A DNA stretch of 14,453 nt from an uncultured Clostridia bacterium (GTDB taxonomy: Bacteria; Bacillota; Clostridia; Christensenellales; Aristaeellaceae): assembly GCA_934663625.1 (NCBI GenBank), contig CAKUKP010000075.1, forward strand, positions 1-14,453. Reading direction: 5' to 3'. The notes beneath the pieces were generated by a model. It saw only the letters and a list, made by a program, of their open reading frames with translations. It searched no databases and had not been told where the DNA came from. Shown here piece after piece: positions 1-6,371 of this stretch (its first letter is position 1; the number at the start of each line of letters is the position of its first letter). The position numbers and the translations under genes were made by a program.

Positions 1-370
1 GCGTGGGCAAACCCAGCAGAAAGCCGATCAGCGCCGTCAAAACGCCCGCGCAGAGCAGCGACGGCCAGAAGCTCCAGCCGAGGCGCACCTGCAGAAGCGC
101 GCAGGTGTACGCGCCGATGCCGTAAAAGCCCGCGTGACCCAGCGAAACCTGACCCGTATAGCCGATCAGCACGTTCAAACCCATGCCCAGCATCGAATAC
201 AGCGCGATCATGGTCAGCAGGCGCAGCAGCGCGCGGCTCAGCCCCAGATACGGAACCGCCAGCGCGAGCGCGCCGAGCACTACGATAAATACCCATTTGT
301 ATGCATCCACGAAATGTTCGAAGACATACAAGAAGCCGTCGCGCTTGATTGAACCGAAATTCTTCTTCAT
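1..370 (-). CDS. livM: Branched-chain amino acid ABC transporter permease LivM (partial)
   Basis: This is the N-terminal 123 codons of an inner-membrane permease of the high-affinity branched-chain amino acid (HAAT) ABC family; the gene continues past the left edge. I translated it by hand from the ATG at 370-368. After a short basic, polar N-terminus there are hydrophobic membrane segments, followed by GYTGQVSLGHAGFYGIGAY, the conserved LivM signature. The start lies 4 nt after the livH stop, with a GAAGG-type ribosome site inside the end of livH, so the two are translationally linked. LivH and LivM form the permease heterodimer that works with ATPases LivG and LivF, which would be expected further left but are not visible. 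The true substrate of HAAT systems varies (branched-chain amino acids, other amino acids, urea), so specificity is open. Confidence 0.93.
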   Translation of the reverse strand, partial: MKKNFGSIKRDGFLYVFEHFVDAYKWVFIVVLGALALAVPYLGLSRALLRLLTMIALYSMLGMGLNVLIGYTGQVSLGHAGFYGIGAYTCALLQVRLGWSFWPSLLCAGVLTALIGFLLGLPT

Positions 371-374
371 ATGC

Positions 375-1262
375 TTATACCTTCGAAATTCCTTTCTTGC
401 CGAACAGACCGACAGGCTTGATGATCAGAATCAGAATCAAAATCACGAACGCCATGGGATCGCGCACGTTGCTGCCCAGATACTGCGCCGCGAAGCATTC
501 CGCAACGCCGATCACCAGACCGCCGACCACGGATCCATACAGGATGCCGATGCCGCCGACGACCGCCGCAGCGAACGCCTTCAGGCCGATCATGGAACCC
601 ATCGTGGGCGAAATTACCTGATAATAGCCGCCGATCAGCGCGCCCGCGATCGCCGCCGATGCGCCGCCGATGAAGAACGTAACCGAAATTACGGAGTTTA
701 CATTGATGCCCATCAGCTGGGCGGCCTTCTGATTCTGCTCCGTCGCGCGCATCGCAAGACCGACCTTGGTTTTCTGGACGATGAACGTCAGAATCGCCAG
801 CAGGATCATCGCCACCACCAGCATGATGATCTGGCTGGACTGAATCGTAATGTTGCCGATGATGATATTGCCGAACAGGTTCAGCGACGGGAAGCCGCGC
901 TTTTCGCTGCCGAATACATATTCGATGGACAACAGATTCTGAATTATGAACGACATGCCGATCGTTGTAATCAACGTGGCTATCGGCATGGATTTTTTCT
1001 TTCTCAGGGGTTCCAGCGCCACCTTATCGATGGTCAGCGCCAGCAAACCGGACAGCACAACCGCCAGCAGAATGGCGGGAAACAGTCCGAACTTCAAAGA
1101 AACAAAGAAGTATACCATGTACGCGCCGAATGCGTAAACGGCGCTGTGGGAGAAGTTGATCAAGCGCAGCACGCCGAACACCATTGAATAACCAACGGCG
1201 ATCAGCGCATAGGCCATGCCCAGAGCCAGACCGTTTATCAGCGCGCCGATAAATGTTTGCAT
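375..1262 (-). CDS. livH: Branched-chain amino acid ABC transporter permease LivH
   Basis: Complete permease of 295 residues, the usual LivH size, with about eight hydrophobic segments. It opens with MQTFIGALINGLALGMAYAL and carries the LivH-type stretch GVLRLINFSHSAVYAFGAY. The C-terminal half has the EAA-like cytoplasmic loop region (around MRATEQNQKAAQLMGI). I chose the ATG at 1262 over an in-frame TTG at 1274 because GGGGAG lies 4-5 nt upstream of the ATG and overlaps the TTG. It sits between livK and livM. Unusually, 263 nt separate it from livK, and that gap contains a long hairpin and a terminator-like stem; this could lower permease expression relative to the binding protein. LivH forms the membrane channel with LivM. 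Confidence 0.94.
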   Translation of the reverse strand: MQTFIGALINGLALGMAYALIAVGYSMVFGVLRLINFSHSAVYAFGAYMVYFFVSLKFGLFPAILLAVVLSGLLALTIDKVALEPLRKKKSMPIATLITTIGMSFIIQNLLSIEYVFGSEKRGFPSLNLFGNIIIGNITIQSSQIIMLVVAMILLAILTFIVQKTKVGLAMRATEQNQKAAQLMGINVNSVISVTFFIGGASAAIAGALIGGYYQVISPTMGSMIGLKAFAAAVVGGIGILYGSVVGGLVIGVAECFAAQYLGSNVRDPMAFVILILILIIKPVGLFGKKGISKV

Positions 1263-1322
1263 AGTTCTCCCCAATCCTTTCGTTCTAAGATTTGTGGAAT
1301 GCCTTACCTCTACCTAAAATCA

Positions 1323-1345
1323 GGGGGAGGATTTATTCCTCCCCC
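1323..1345 (-). terminator. Terminator-like hairpin between livK and livH (possible attenuator)
   Basis: GGGGGAGGA (1323-1331) and TCCTCCCCC (1337-1345) form a perfect 9-bp stem with a 5-nt loop. Read in the direction of transcription, the stem is followed by CTGATTTTAGG, only a weak T-tract, so termination would be partial. A leaky terminator or 3' end stabiliser between an abundant binding-protein gene and its permease gene is a common arrangement. No other promoter is obvious before livH. Confidence 0.55.
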
Positions 1346-1387
1346 CTATTACTCAGCCGGGTGATCGATGATTAAATGAGGAGGCAT

Positions 1388-1493
1388 GCACAGGAGCGAA
1401 TTTTTCGTCAGGCGCGCTTGCGGAAATCGCAGGAATAGCGGCGCTATTTCAAGATTTTCTCAAGCGATGTATGGCGGAAAAGGCGCCCTGTGC
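1388..1493. repeat. 106-nt long imperfect hairpin in the livK-livH gap
   Basis: The whole stretch folds back on itself. Arms pair outside-in: 1388-1394 with 1487-1493 (7 bp), 1396-1398 with 1484-1486, 1401-1410 with 1472-1481 (10 pairs, two of them G-T), 1415-1420 with 1461-1466 (6 bp), 1422-1428 with 1453-1459 (one G-T), and 1432-1439 with 1443-1450 (8 pairs, one G-T) around a GGC loop. That gives about 41 pairs over 106 nt, broken by small bulges. It has no coding potential that I can support. It could be a dispersed palindromic repeat (REP or MITE-like) or a structured RNA. Transcribed with livK, it would protect the livK 3' end. Confidence 0.75.
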
Positions 1494-1525
1494 CTGATCT
1501 CCGAATTAATCAGCGATTGCCCTCA

Positions 1526-2647
1526 TTAGAACTCGGCCAGCGTGAAAGCGCCGTCCTTTACCATGATCTTGGTGAATACCTTCTGGGCATCGCCGATCTC
1601 ATCGAAGGTGGTGTAACCGGACATGCCATCGTATTCGGTGTTGTACATTTCATCCTTGATGGCTTCGCGATCCAGCTTGCCCGCGCGCTCCATGGCCTCG
1701 AGCAGGATGCCGACGGAGTCGTAAGCCTGGGTGGTCAGCGCAGAGGGCGCCGCGCCGTATTCATCGGTGTAAGCCTTTACATACGCCTGGATGCGCTCAT
1801 CGGTGCTGCCGGAGAAGAAGGATACGGGCGCATAGATGCCGTTGGCCGCATCGCCGGCGATCTGCAGCAGGTTATCGGTGTAAGCGTTGGAGCAGCCAAC
1901 CAGCTTCACATCGTAATCGCTGTTCTTGCAGGCAACCGCGAACGGAGCCAGCGTGCCGTACATGCCGGCAACCATGATCACGTCGCATTCCGCCGCCTTG
2001 AAGTTGGTGATTTCGGTTGCGAAGTCCACAGCGTCGGTGGAAACTTCCTGGCGCAGCACGAAGTTGCCGCCCAGATCCTTGATGTTTTCTTCCATCGCGT
2101 TGCCCGCAGACTGACCCCATTCGGTGTCGATGGACAGAACGCCGATGTTCTTGCCGCCCAGATCGTTTACCGCCATTTCCGCGCCGGTGCGGGTTTCAAC
2201 GGTGATAACGGTGTTGTTGCGGAAGATATAATCGCCGATGCTGGAATAATCCGCATGGGAGGAGGTGGGGCTGATGTTGATGTATTCCGCATCCTGATAG
2301 GTGGGCGCGGCAACCATGCAGATACCGGAAGCGAAATGACCGATTACGCCCCAGATGTCTTCATCAGATACGATCTTTTCCGCGATCAGCATCGCTTCGT
2401 CGGAATCGGACTTATCATCGTATTCCACGATTTCGATGGTGTAGGTTTCGTCGCCGACGGTCACGCCGCCCTTTTCTTCGTTCCACTGCTTCGCCATCAG
2501 CTTGGCAGCGTTTGCAAAACCGATACCATATTCCGCGTTATCACCGGTCATGGGGCCGGCAACCGCGATTTTGATGGAGCCTTCCGCGAACGCGCAGCAG
2601 GTCAGCATCAGAGCCAGGGTCAGTACGAGTGCAAAAATCTTCTTCAT
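1526..2647 (-). CDS. livK: Branched-chain amino acid-type ABC transporter substrate-binding protein LivK
   Basis: Secreted solute-binding protein of 373 residues (Peripla_BP_6 / type I periplasmic-binding fold), normal for the family. The start MKKIFALVL at 2647 has AAAGGAAG about 9 nt upstream; a 13-residue longer reading is possible but would precede a textbook signal peptide. Residues 1-22 form a Sec signal ending CAFA|EGS, so signal peptidase I cleavage is plausible. Two cysteines (LTCC) precede it without a canonical lipobox, so lipid anchoring, usual in Gram-positives, is uncertain. Mature motifs include IKIAVAGPMTGDNAEYGIG and NISPTSSHADYS, typical of leucine/isoleucine/valine binders, but the ligand cannot be read from sequence. 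It diverges from the GntR-type regulator and has its own consensus promoter, with an operator-like palindrome in its leader. Confidence 0.92.
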   Translation of the reverse strand: MKKIFALVLTLALMLTCCAFAEGSIKIAVAGPMTGDNAEYGIGFANAAKLMAKQWNEEKGGVTVGDETYTIEIVEYDDKSDSDEAMLIAEKIVSDEDIWGVIGHFASGICMVAAPTYQDAEYINISPTSSHADYSSIGDYIFRNNTVITVETRTGAEMAVNDLGGKNIGVLSIDTEWGQSAGNAMEENIKDLGGNFVLRQEVSTDAVDFATEITNFKAAECDVIMVAGMYGTLAPFAVACKNSDYDVKLVGCSNAYTDNLLQIAGDAANGIYAPVSFFSGSTDERIQAYVKAYTDEYGAAPSALTTQAYDSVGILLEAMERAGKLDREAIKDEMYNTEYDGMSGYTTFDEIGDAQKVFTKIMVKDGAFTLAEF

Positions 2648-2737
2648 GCCAATACTTCCTTTCTTTATTGTTTCAAAAGCGCGCACGGGGGTGCATCGCT
2701 TTCAAAATCGTTTCAAACCGCCGGATGTGCCGATATT

Positions 2738-2750
2738 CTGATATGATCAG
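2738..2750. promoter_or_regulatory. Operator copy 1 (CTGATATGATCAG) in livK leader
   Basis: First of three identical 13-bp palindromes, CTGAT-ATG-ATCAG. It lies about 30-40 bp downstream of the predicted livK transcription start and 90 bp before the livK start codon. This position suits repression by roadblock. The short-armed, odd-centred palindrome is consistent with the site type bound by GntR-family dimers; assigning it to the adjacent regulator is inference from position. Confidence 0.72.
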
Positions 2751-2785
2751 CCATTCGAATCATCCGCGCTTTGTTTGTTAACCAG

Positions 2786-2814
2786 ATTATAGCATGGTCA
2801 GCGTATCCTGTCAA
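2786..2814 (-). promoter_or_regulatory. Sigma-A promoter of livK
   Basis: On the minus strand TTGACA (2814-2809) is followed after exactly 17 nt by TATAAT (2791-2786), a full consensus match in both boxes. Transcription would start near 2779, leaving a leader of about 130 nt before livK that includes operator copy 1 and several TTTGAAA repeats. Confidence 0.85.
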
Positions 2815-2884
2815 TATATGCGAATAAATCTTTTTTCACCGCCGGAAATTGGCAATCCGCCCGCATGTACCGCGTTCACGCGCC

Positions 2885-2913
2885 AATTTCATCTGATATG
2901 ATCAGATGAAATT
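2885..2913. promoter_or_regulatory. Operator copy 2: extended 29-bp palindrome
   Basis: AATTTCATCTGAT (2885-2897) and ATCAGATGAAATT (2901-2913) are perfect 13-bp inverted arms around ATG. The core CTGATATGATCAG (2893-2905) is identical to the other two copies. It sits between the two divergent promoters, about 155 bp from copy 1 and 153 bp from copy 3, as expected for a central high-affinity regulator site. A second inverted repeat, GAAATTGGC (2845-2853) with GCCAATTTC (2882-2890), overlaps its left arm. Confidence 0.75.
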
Positions 2914-2966
2914 CAATCTTTTCCGGCATATTTCGCTATTTAATCTAAATATTCGGATATTACCGG

Positions 2967-2995
2967 TTGACAAACGCGGATTAAATGAATATCAT
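2967..2995 (+). promoter_or_regulatory. Sigma-A promoter of the GntR-type regulator gene
   Basis: TTGACA (2967-2972) is followed after 17 nt by TATCAT (2990-2995), a full -35 match and a 5/6 -10 match. Transcription would start near 3002, about 50 nt before the regulator's ATG. It probably also drives the desulfidase gene, which follows after 4 nt. Confidence 0.8.
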
Positions 2996-3045
2996 ATAGA
3001 TAAGGCATTTGTTCTTTTATTTTTATGTGAAAGATCAAGGATAAT

Positions 3046-3058
3046 CTGATATGATCAG
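3046..3058. promoter_or_regulatory. Operator copy 3 overlapping the regulator start codon
   Basis: Third exact copy of CTGATATGATCAG. The central ATG (3051-3053) is itself the start codon of the regulator gene, so bound protein would block elongating polymerase about 45-57 bp into the transcript. This points to negative autoregulation. Confidence 0.72.
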
Positions 3059-3701
3059 TCAATCATTAAAAGAAAAGGTATATTCCACGATTCTGTCGTC
3101 CGTCATCAGCGGGCAATATCCCGCCGGTTCGTTCATCAACGAAAAGACGCTGTGCGACGAATTGCAGGCTTCCCGCGCGCCCGTCCGCGAAGCGCTGATC
3201 GAGCTGTGCGCGCAGGACATTCTGAAAAGCTATCCGCGCAAGGGCTATCTGGTGGTGAAATATACCGAACGCGAATTGCACGAGCTGGTTGATTTCCGCA
3301 TTCTGATCGAATGCGATTCGCTCCGGCGCAATTTCGATAAGATCACGTCCACCCAGATCGCACAGCTGGACGCGATCGTGCAGAATGAATTTCTGCTTCT
3401 GTTCAAGCAGGATGTGCGCGATTACTGGAATTCATCCATCAATTTCCATATGACGCTGGCGGCCAATCTGGAAAACACATACACCTACAAGCAGCTCTAC
3501 GCGGCGCTAAACGCATCGATGCGCGGCTATTTGCAGCTGTACTGGCATGAATGGACGCACAACGGCTTTCCGCCGCCATCCGAGCTGCACGCCAAGGTGG
3601 TGGTCTGCATCCGCGAGGGCGATCGCGATCAGGCGATCGAATACCTGCGCAAGGATATCGATACATTCGGAAGTTTGTCAAAGCAACGGGAGGTAGAATA
3701 A
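3051..3701 (+). CDS. GntR family transcriptional regulator, FCD (FadR-like) type
   Basis: 216 residues, normal for an FCD-type GntR regulator. Residues 1-70 form the winged helix-turn-helix: ISGQYPAGSFINEKTLCDEL, then the signature SRAPVREALIEL, then the wing at YPRKGYLVV. Residues 75-216 form the all-helical FCD ligand domain, with FRILIE, the conserved histidine in NFHMTLAANLENTY and a second in SELHAKVVVCIREGD, typical metal/ligand positions. These regulators sense small acids or amino acids. The start ATG has a modest AAGG site 10 nt upstream and lies inside a palindromic operator. The protein diverges from livKHM and precedes a desulfidase gene by 4 nt, so it most likely controls both arms and itself. 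Its ligand is unknown. Confidence 0.9.
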   Translation: MISQSLKEKVYSTILSSVISGQYPAGSFINEKTLCDELQASRAPVREALIELCAQDILKSYPRKGYLVVKYTERELHELVDFRILIECDSLRRNFDKITSTQIAQLDAIVQNEFLLLFKQDVRDYWNSSINFHMTLAANLENTYTYKQLYAALNASMRGYLQLYWHEWTHNGFPPPSELHAKVVVCIREGDRDQAIEYLRKDIDTFGSLSKQREVE

Positions 3702-3705
3702 GCTT

Positions 3706-4977
3706 ATGGATCGCAAGGTGTACAACAGCTATGTTGATCTTCTGCGGAGAGAACTGGTGCCCGCGCTCGGCTGCACGGAACCGATCGCCATCGCCTTTGC
3801 CGCCGCGAAGGCGCGCGAAGTGCTGGGCTGCGAGCCGGAAAAAATCGTAATGCATTGCAGCGGCAACATCATCAAAAATGTGCAGGGCGTGACCGTACCC
3901 ACTTCGGGCGGGCTGCGCGGCATCGCGGTCGCCGCCATTCTGGGCGCGGTCGGCGGCGACGCTTCAAAGAATCTGGAAGCGCTGACCGGCATTAACGATG
4001 CGCATCGCGCCCGTATGCGCGAGCTGCTCGATCAGAAAATCTGCACCTGCGAACTCGCCGAAAATGTGGACAACCTCTACATTCTGGCAGAATTGTCCGC
4101 GGGCGATCAGACCGCCGCGGTCGAGGTCAGCGGCAGTCATACGAACATCACCCGCATCGAACGCAACGGCGAAGTGCTGTTCCGCGCCGAAACCAGAAAC
4201 GTAAAGGACACCGCCGATAAATCCCTTCTGAAGTTCCGCGATATTCTGGAATTTGCCGAAACGGTGGATCTCGACGAAGTGCGCGACGTATTGAAGCGCC
4301 AGATCGATTACAATGAAGCCATCGCCGATGAAGGTTTGAAGGGCAAATACGGCGTAAACGTCGGCCGCGAGCTGATGGATCGCTACGATCCCAGCGATGT
4401 GCGCATCCGCGCGCGCGCCCGCGCCGCCGCGGGCTCCGATGCGCGCATGGGCGGCTGTTCGATGCCCGTGGTGATCAATTCCGGCAGCGGCAATCAGGGC
4501 ATGACCGTATCGCTGCCCGTTATCGAATACGCGCGCGATATGAACGCATCCGAAGAAAAGCTGTACCGCGCGCTGGTGGTGGCGAACCTCACTTCCCTTT
4601 TGCAGAAGCGCTACATCGGCGATCTTTCCGCATTCTGCGGCGCGACCAGCGCCGCCGCGGGCGCGACCGCCGGCATCGCATGGCTGAAGGGCTTTGACGA
4701 AGCGGCGATCGAACGCACGATCACGAATACCATCGCATCCATCGGCGGCATGGTGTGCGACGGCGCGAAGGCATCCTGCGCGTATAAGATCGCACTGGCG
4801 CTGGAGGCCGCCATTCTGGGCATGGAACTCGGCGGCGAGGACGGGCGCAGCTTCGCCCCCGGCGAAGGACTTGTGCAGGATGATATCGAAAAGACGATCG
4901 CCAACGTGGGCCGCATGGGCCGCGACGGCATGAAATCCACCGATGTGGAAATCCTGAAGATCATGATCGGTCAATAA
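3706..4977 (+). CDS. L-cysteine desulfidase family protein (UPF0597 / CyuA-like)
   Basis: 423 residues, full length for the UPF0597/CdsB family, cytoplasmic. Characterised members, archaeal CdsB and E. coli CyuA (YhaM), convert L-cysteine to pyruvate, ammonia and sulfide with an oxygen-sensitive [4Fe-4S] cluster; the fold is related to iron-sulfur serine dehydratases. Family motifs seen are ALGCTEP (Cys23), CSGNIIKN, NSGSGNQG, the stretch around CGATSAAAGATAG (Cys311), and VCDGAKASC (Cys351, Cys358). Cys23, Cys311 and Cys351 correspond by position to the cluster cysteines I recall for the archaeal enzyme. GGGAGG lies 12 nt before the ATG, inside the end of the regulator gene. The partner transporter suggests amino acid import and deamination. 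Substrate could be cysteine, serine or a related amino acid; the family assignment is firm, the substrate is not. Confidence 0.88.
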   Translation: MDRKVYNSYVDLLRRELVPALGCTEPIAIAFAAAKAREVLGCEPEKIVMHCSGNIIKNVQGVTVPTSGGLRGIAVAAILGAVGGDASKNLEALTGINDAHRARMRELLDQKICTCELAENVDNLYILAELSAGDQTAAVEVSGSHTNITRIERNGEVLFRAETRNVKDTADKSLLKFRDILEFAETVDLDEVRDVLKRQIDYNEAIADEGLKGKYGVNVGRELMDRYDPSDVRIRARARAAAGSDARMGGCSMPVVINSGSGNQGMTVSLPVIEYARDMNASEEKLYRALVVANLTSLLQKRYIGDLSAFCGATSAAAGATAGIAWLKGFDEAAIERTITNTIASIGGMVCDGAKASCAYKIALALEAAILGMELGGEDGRSFAPGEGLVQDDIEKTIANVGRMGRDGMKSTDVEILKIMIGQ

Positions 4978-4984
4978 AGATTTT

Positions 4985-5030
4985 GCGGCGGACGGGGTGT
5001 TGTACCCCGTCCGCCGCATTTTGTTTTCTT
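4985..5030 (+). terminator. Intrinsic terminator after the desulfidase gene
   Basis: GCGGCGGACGGGGT (4985-4998) and ACCCCGTCCGCCGC (5004-5017) form a perfect 14-bp GC-rich stem with a GTTGT loop, followed by ATTTTGTTTTCTT. It starts 8 nt after the stop codon. The opposite strand lacks a T-tract after the stem, so it appears to act only rightward. Confidence 0.93.
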
Positions 5031-5050
5031 ATTAATATTATTTAATATTA

Positions 5051-6091
5051 TCAGGTCGTATCGCCCGCCACCACGGTGGAGTGCGTGAAGATGATTTCAT
5101 TTTCCGATTTATGTTCGATCGTATCGATCAACCGATGCGCCGCGAGCGATCCCATTTCATAGCGCGGCTGGCACACGGTCGTGAGCCGCGGATACAGCAT
5201 CATGCCGTAATCCAGACCATCGTGCCCGATGATCGCGATCTCCTGCGGCACGCGAATCCCCTGCCGCATGCTTTCGCTCAGCACCGCCAGCGCGATGATG
5301 TCGTTTTCGCAATACAGGGCGCAGGGACGGTTTTCCGGCGCGAGAATCCGCTGCAGGCTTTCCTTATCCTCCGCAAATGCGATATCCGCCGTGCCGCTGC
5401 CCTCGATCATGCATACAGGTTCAAGGGAAGCGCTGCGCATTTCATCCAGAAATCCCCGCGTGCGGTTTTTCCAGATTCTGCGCTGGAACAATTGAATATA
5501 ATCCTTTTTCCCGCGATTTTCATCCGATCGATCCTCATACTGCTCGTGCACGCAGCCGATGCGCCTGTAGCCGCGATCGATCAGATGGCGGGTCGCCATG
5601 CGCGCGGCTTCGTAATCATCGCCGTTGACACTGGTAACGCCCTCCAGATCCACTTCGTTATCTATGGTCGCCACGCACACGCCGTTCGAACGAAGGCTGT
5701 CCACGTTTTCCTGCCGCACATCCAGATGATGAAACACCACGCCGTCGATGCGGCGATCGATCAGCGTATCCAGACATTCATTGAAGCGTTCCGCGCTCGT
5801 AATATCGAACAGGATCATCGTATAGCCCTTTTCGGCGCACGCATTCTGAATGCCCATACTGACCGCCGCGAAAAAAGGATTGGCGAGATTGGAAAATACA
5901 TAGGCGATCATATGGGTGTGCCGCGTCGCCAGACCGCGCGCCACCATATTTGGGCGATAATTCAATTCGCTGATCGCCCGATTTACCCGCTCGATCATAT
6001 CATCGCTGACGCGCGCGCTCTTGTTGATCACGCGCGAAACCGTCATCACGGAAACGCCCGCACGCTTTGCGACATCCGATATTGTAGCCAA
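5051..6091 (-). CDS. LacI family transcriptional regulator, probable rhamnose operon repressor
   Basis: 346 residues from a TTG start, normal LacI/GalR length. Residues 1-50 form the DNA-binding headpiece, starting (M)ATISDVAKRAGVSVMTVSRV and including the hinge helix at NYRPNMVARGLA. The rest is a periplasmic-binding-like sensor domain (HMIAYVFSNLANPFF, GRRIDGVVFHHLD-like segment, ALYCENDIIALAVLSE, IIGHDG). I chose TTG because ATISDVAKRAG is the usual residue 2 onward; GGGAG lies about 10 nt upstream. Longer in-frame readings begin with another TTG at 6151 that overlaps the promoter's start region. It diverges from rhaABEMW, so an L-rhamnose-pathway effector is likely but inferred. Two out-of-frame ATGs lie between its ribosome site and TTG. 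Confidence 0.9.
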   Translation of the reverse strand: MATISDVAKRAGVSVMTVSRVINKSARVSDDMIERVNRAISELNYRPNMVARGLATRHTHMIAYVFSNLANPFFAAVSMGIQNACAEKGYTMILFDITSAERFNECLDTLIDRRIDGVVFHHLDVRQENVDSLRSNGVCVATIDNEVDLEGVTSVNGDDYEAARMATRHLIDRGYRRIGCVHEQYEDRSDENRGKKDYIQLFQRRIWKNRTRGFLDEMRSASLEPVCMIEGSGTADIAFAEDKESLQRILAPENRPCALYCENDIIALAVLSESMRQGIRVPQEIAIIGHDGLDYGMMLYPRLTTVCQPRYEMGSLAAHRLIDTIEHKSENEIIFTHSTVVAGDTT

Positions 6092-6112
6092 ATCATCATT
6101 TCTCCCATTTCC

Positions 6113-6140
6113 AGAATGCGCGTATATACAGCCGCATTCT
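6113..6140. promoter_or_regulatory. Inverted repeat in the 5' leader of the LacI-type gene
   Basis: AGAATGCG (6113-6120) and CGCATTCT (6133-6140) are perfect 8-bp inverted arms with a 12-nt spacer that itself contains the palindrome GTATATAC (6122-6129). It lies between the predicted transcription start (near 6150) and the ribosome site. It may be an autoregulatory operator or an RNA hairpin. Confidence 0.5.
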
Positions 6141-6156
6141 ATATTGAACAAGTACC

Positions 6157-6185
6157 ATCATAGGCAATCCGGCGCGCTTTGTCAA
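6157..6185 (-). promoter_or_regulatory. Sigma-A promoter of the LacI-type regulator gene
   Basis: On the minus strand TTGACA (6185-6180), a 17-nt spacer and TATGAT (6162-6157) form a near-consensus promoter. The start would be near 6150, giving a leader of about 60 nt. Confidence 0.82.
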
Positions 6186-6271
6186 GCGTTCCGTGGCGAT
6201 AAAGCGCCGCAAAAAGCCCCACAAAGTGTATTCTGTACAATTTTTATAGGATAATTCATTATTTTTTGCTC

Positions 6272-6300
6272 TTTTCATTTGCGGCGCGTTCTGTTATAAT
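6272..6300 (+). promoter_or_regulatory. Sigma-A promoter of the rhaABEMW operon
   Basis: The -10 box TATAAT (6295-6300) is consensus. With a 17-nt spacer the -35 is TTTTCA (6272-6277), a weak 4/6 match, as expected for a regulated sugar promoter. A 10-bp inverted pair GCGCCGCAAA (6205-6214) / TTTGCGGCGC (6278-6287) flanks and overlaps the promoter. Confidence 0.75.
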
Positions 6301-6313
6301 GTAAGCGGTATCA
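6300..6313. promoter_or_regulatory. cre-like / LacI-family operator at the rhaA transcription start
   Basis: TGTAAGCGGTATCA fits the catabolite-responsive element pattern TGWAANCGNTNWCA at every position. It begins at the last base of the -10 box and covers the expected start site, where binding would repress. Either CcpA or the divergent LacI-type protein could be the ligand, since both recognise CG-centred palindromes. Confidence 0.6.
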
Positions 6314-6314
6314 T

Positions 6315-6327
6315 TGAAATCATTTCA
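6315..6327. promoter_or_regulatory. Palindrome downstream of the rhaA start site
   Basis: TGAAAT-C-ATTTCA is a perfect 6-bp-arm inverted repeat adjacent to the cre-like box, about 10-20 bp into the transcript. Its ATTGAAA half recurs at 6343-6349. Candidate operator for the divergent LacI-type regulator or another factor. Confidence 0.5.
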
Positions 6328-6371
6328 GTTGATTCTGTATCGATTGAAAAGAAATGATTAAGGAGAGCGCT

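Noticed and set aside
1263..1525. Possible small gene or known riboswitch in the livK-livH gap
   Set aside because: No short frame has a convincing ribosome site and start, and I recognise no known riboswitch core. The sequence is explained by two hairpins.
2648..2737. Riboswitch or attenuator in the livK leader
   Set aside because: Only a 4-bp GCAC/GTGC stem and three TTTGAAA repeats are visible. There is no terminator-antiterminator pair or known aptamer motif.
1490..2746. 418-codon plus-strand open frame opposite livK
   Set aside because: It spans livK, its signal peptide region and part of the promoter, and lacks family features; livK on the other strand is clear.
5031..5053. AT-rich repeated TTAATATTATTTAATATTA near the end of the LacI-type gene as a terminator or attachment site
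   Set aside because: It is a low-complexity AT stretch with weak self-pairing and no T-run placed after a GC stem; no integrase or flanking repeat supports an attachment site.
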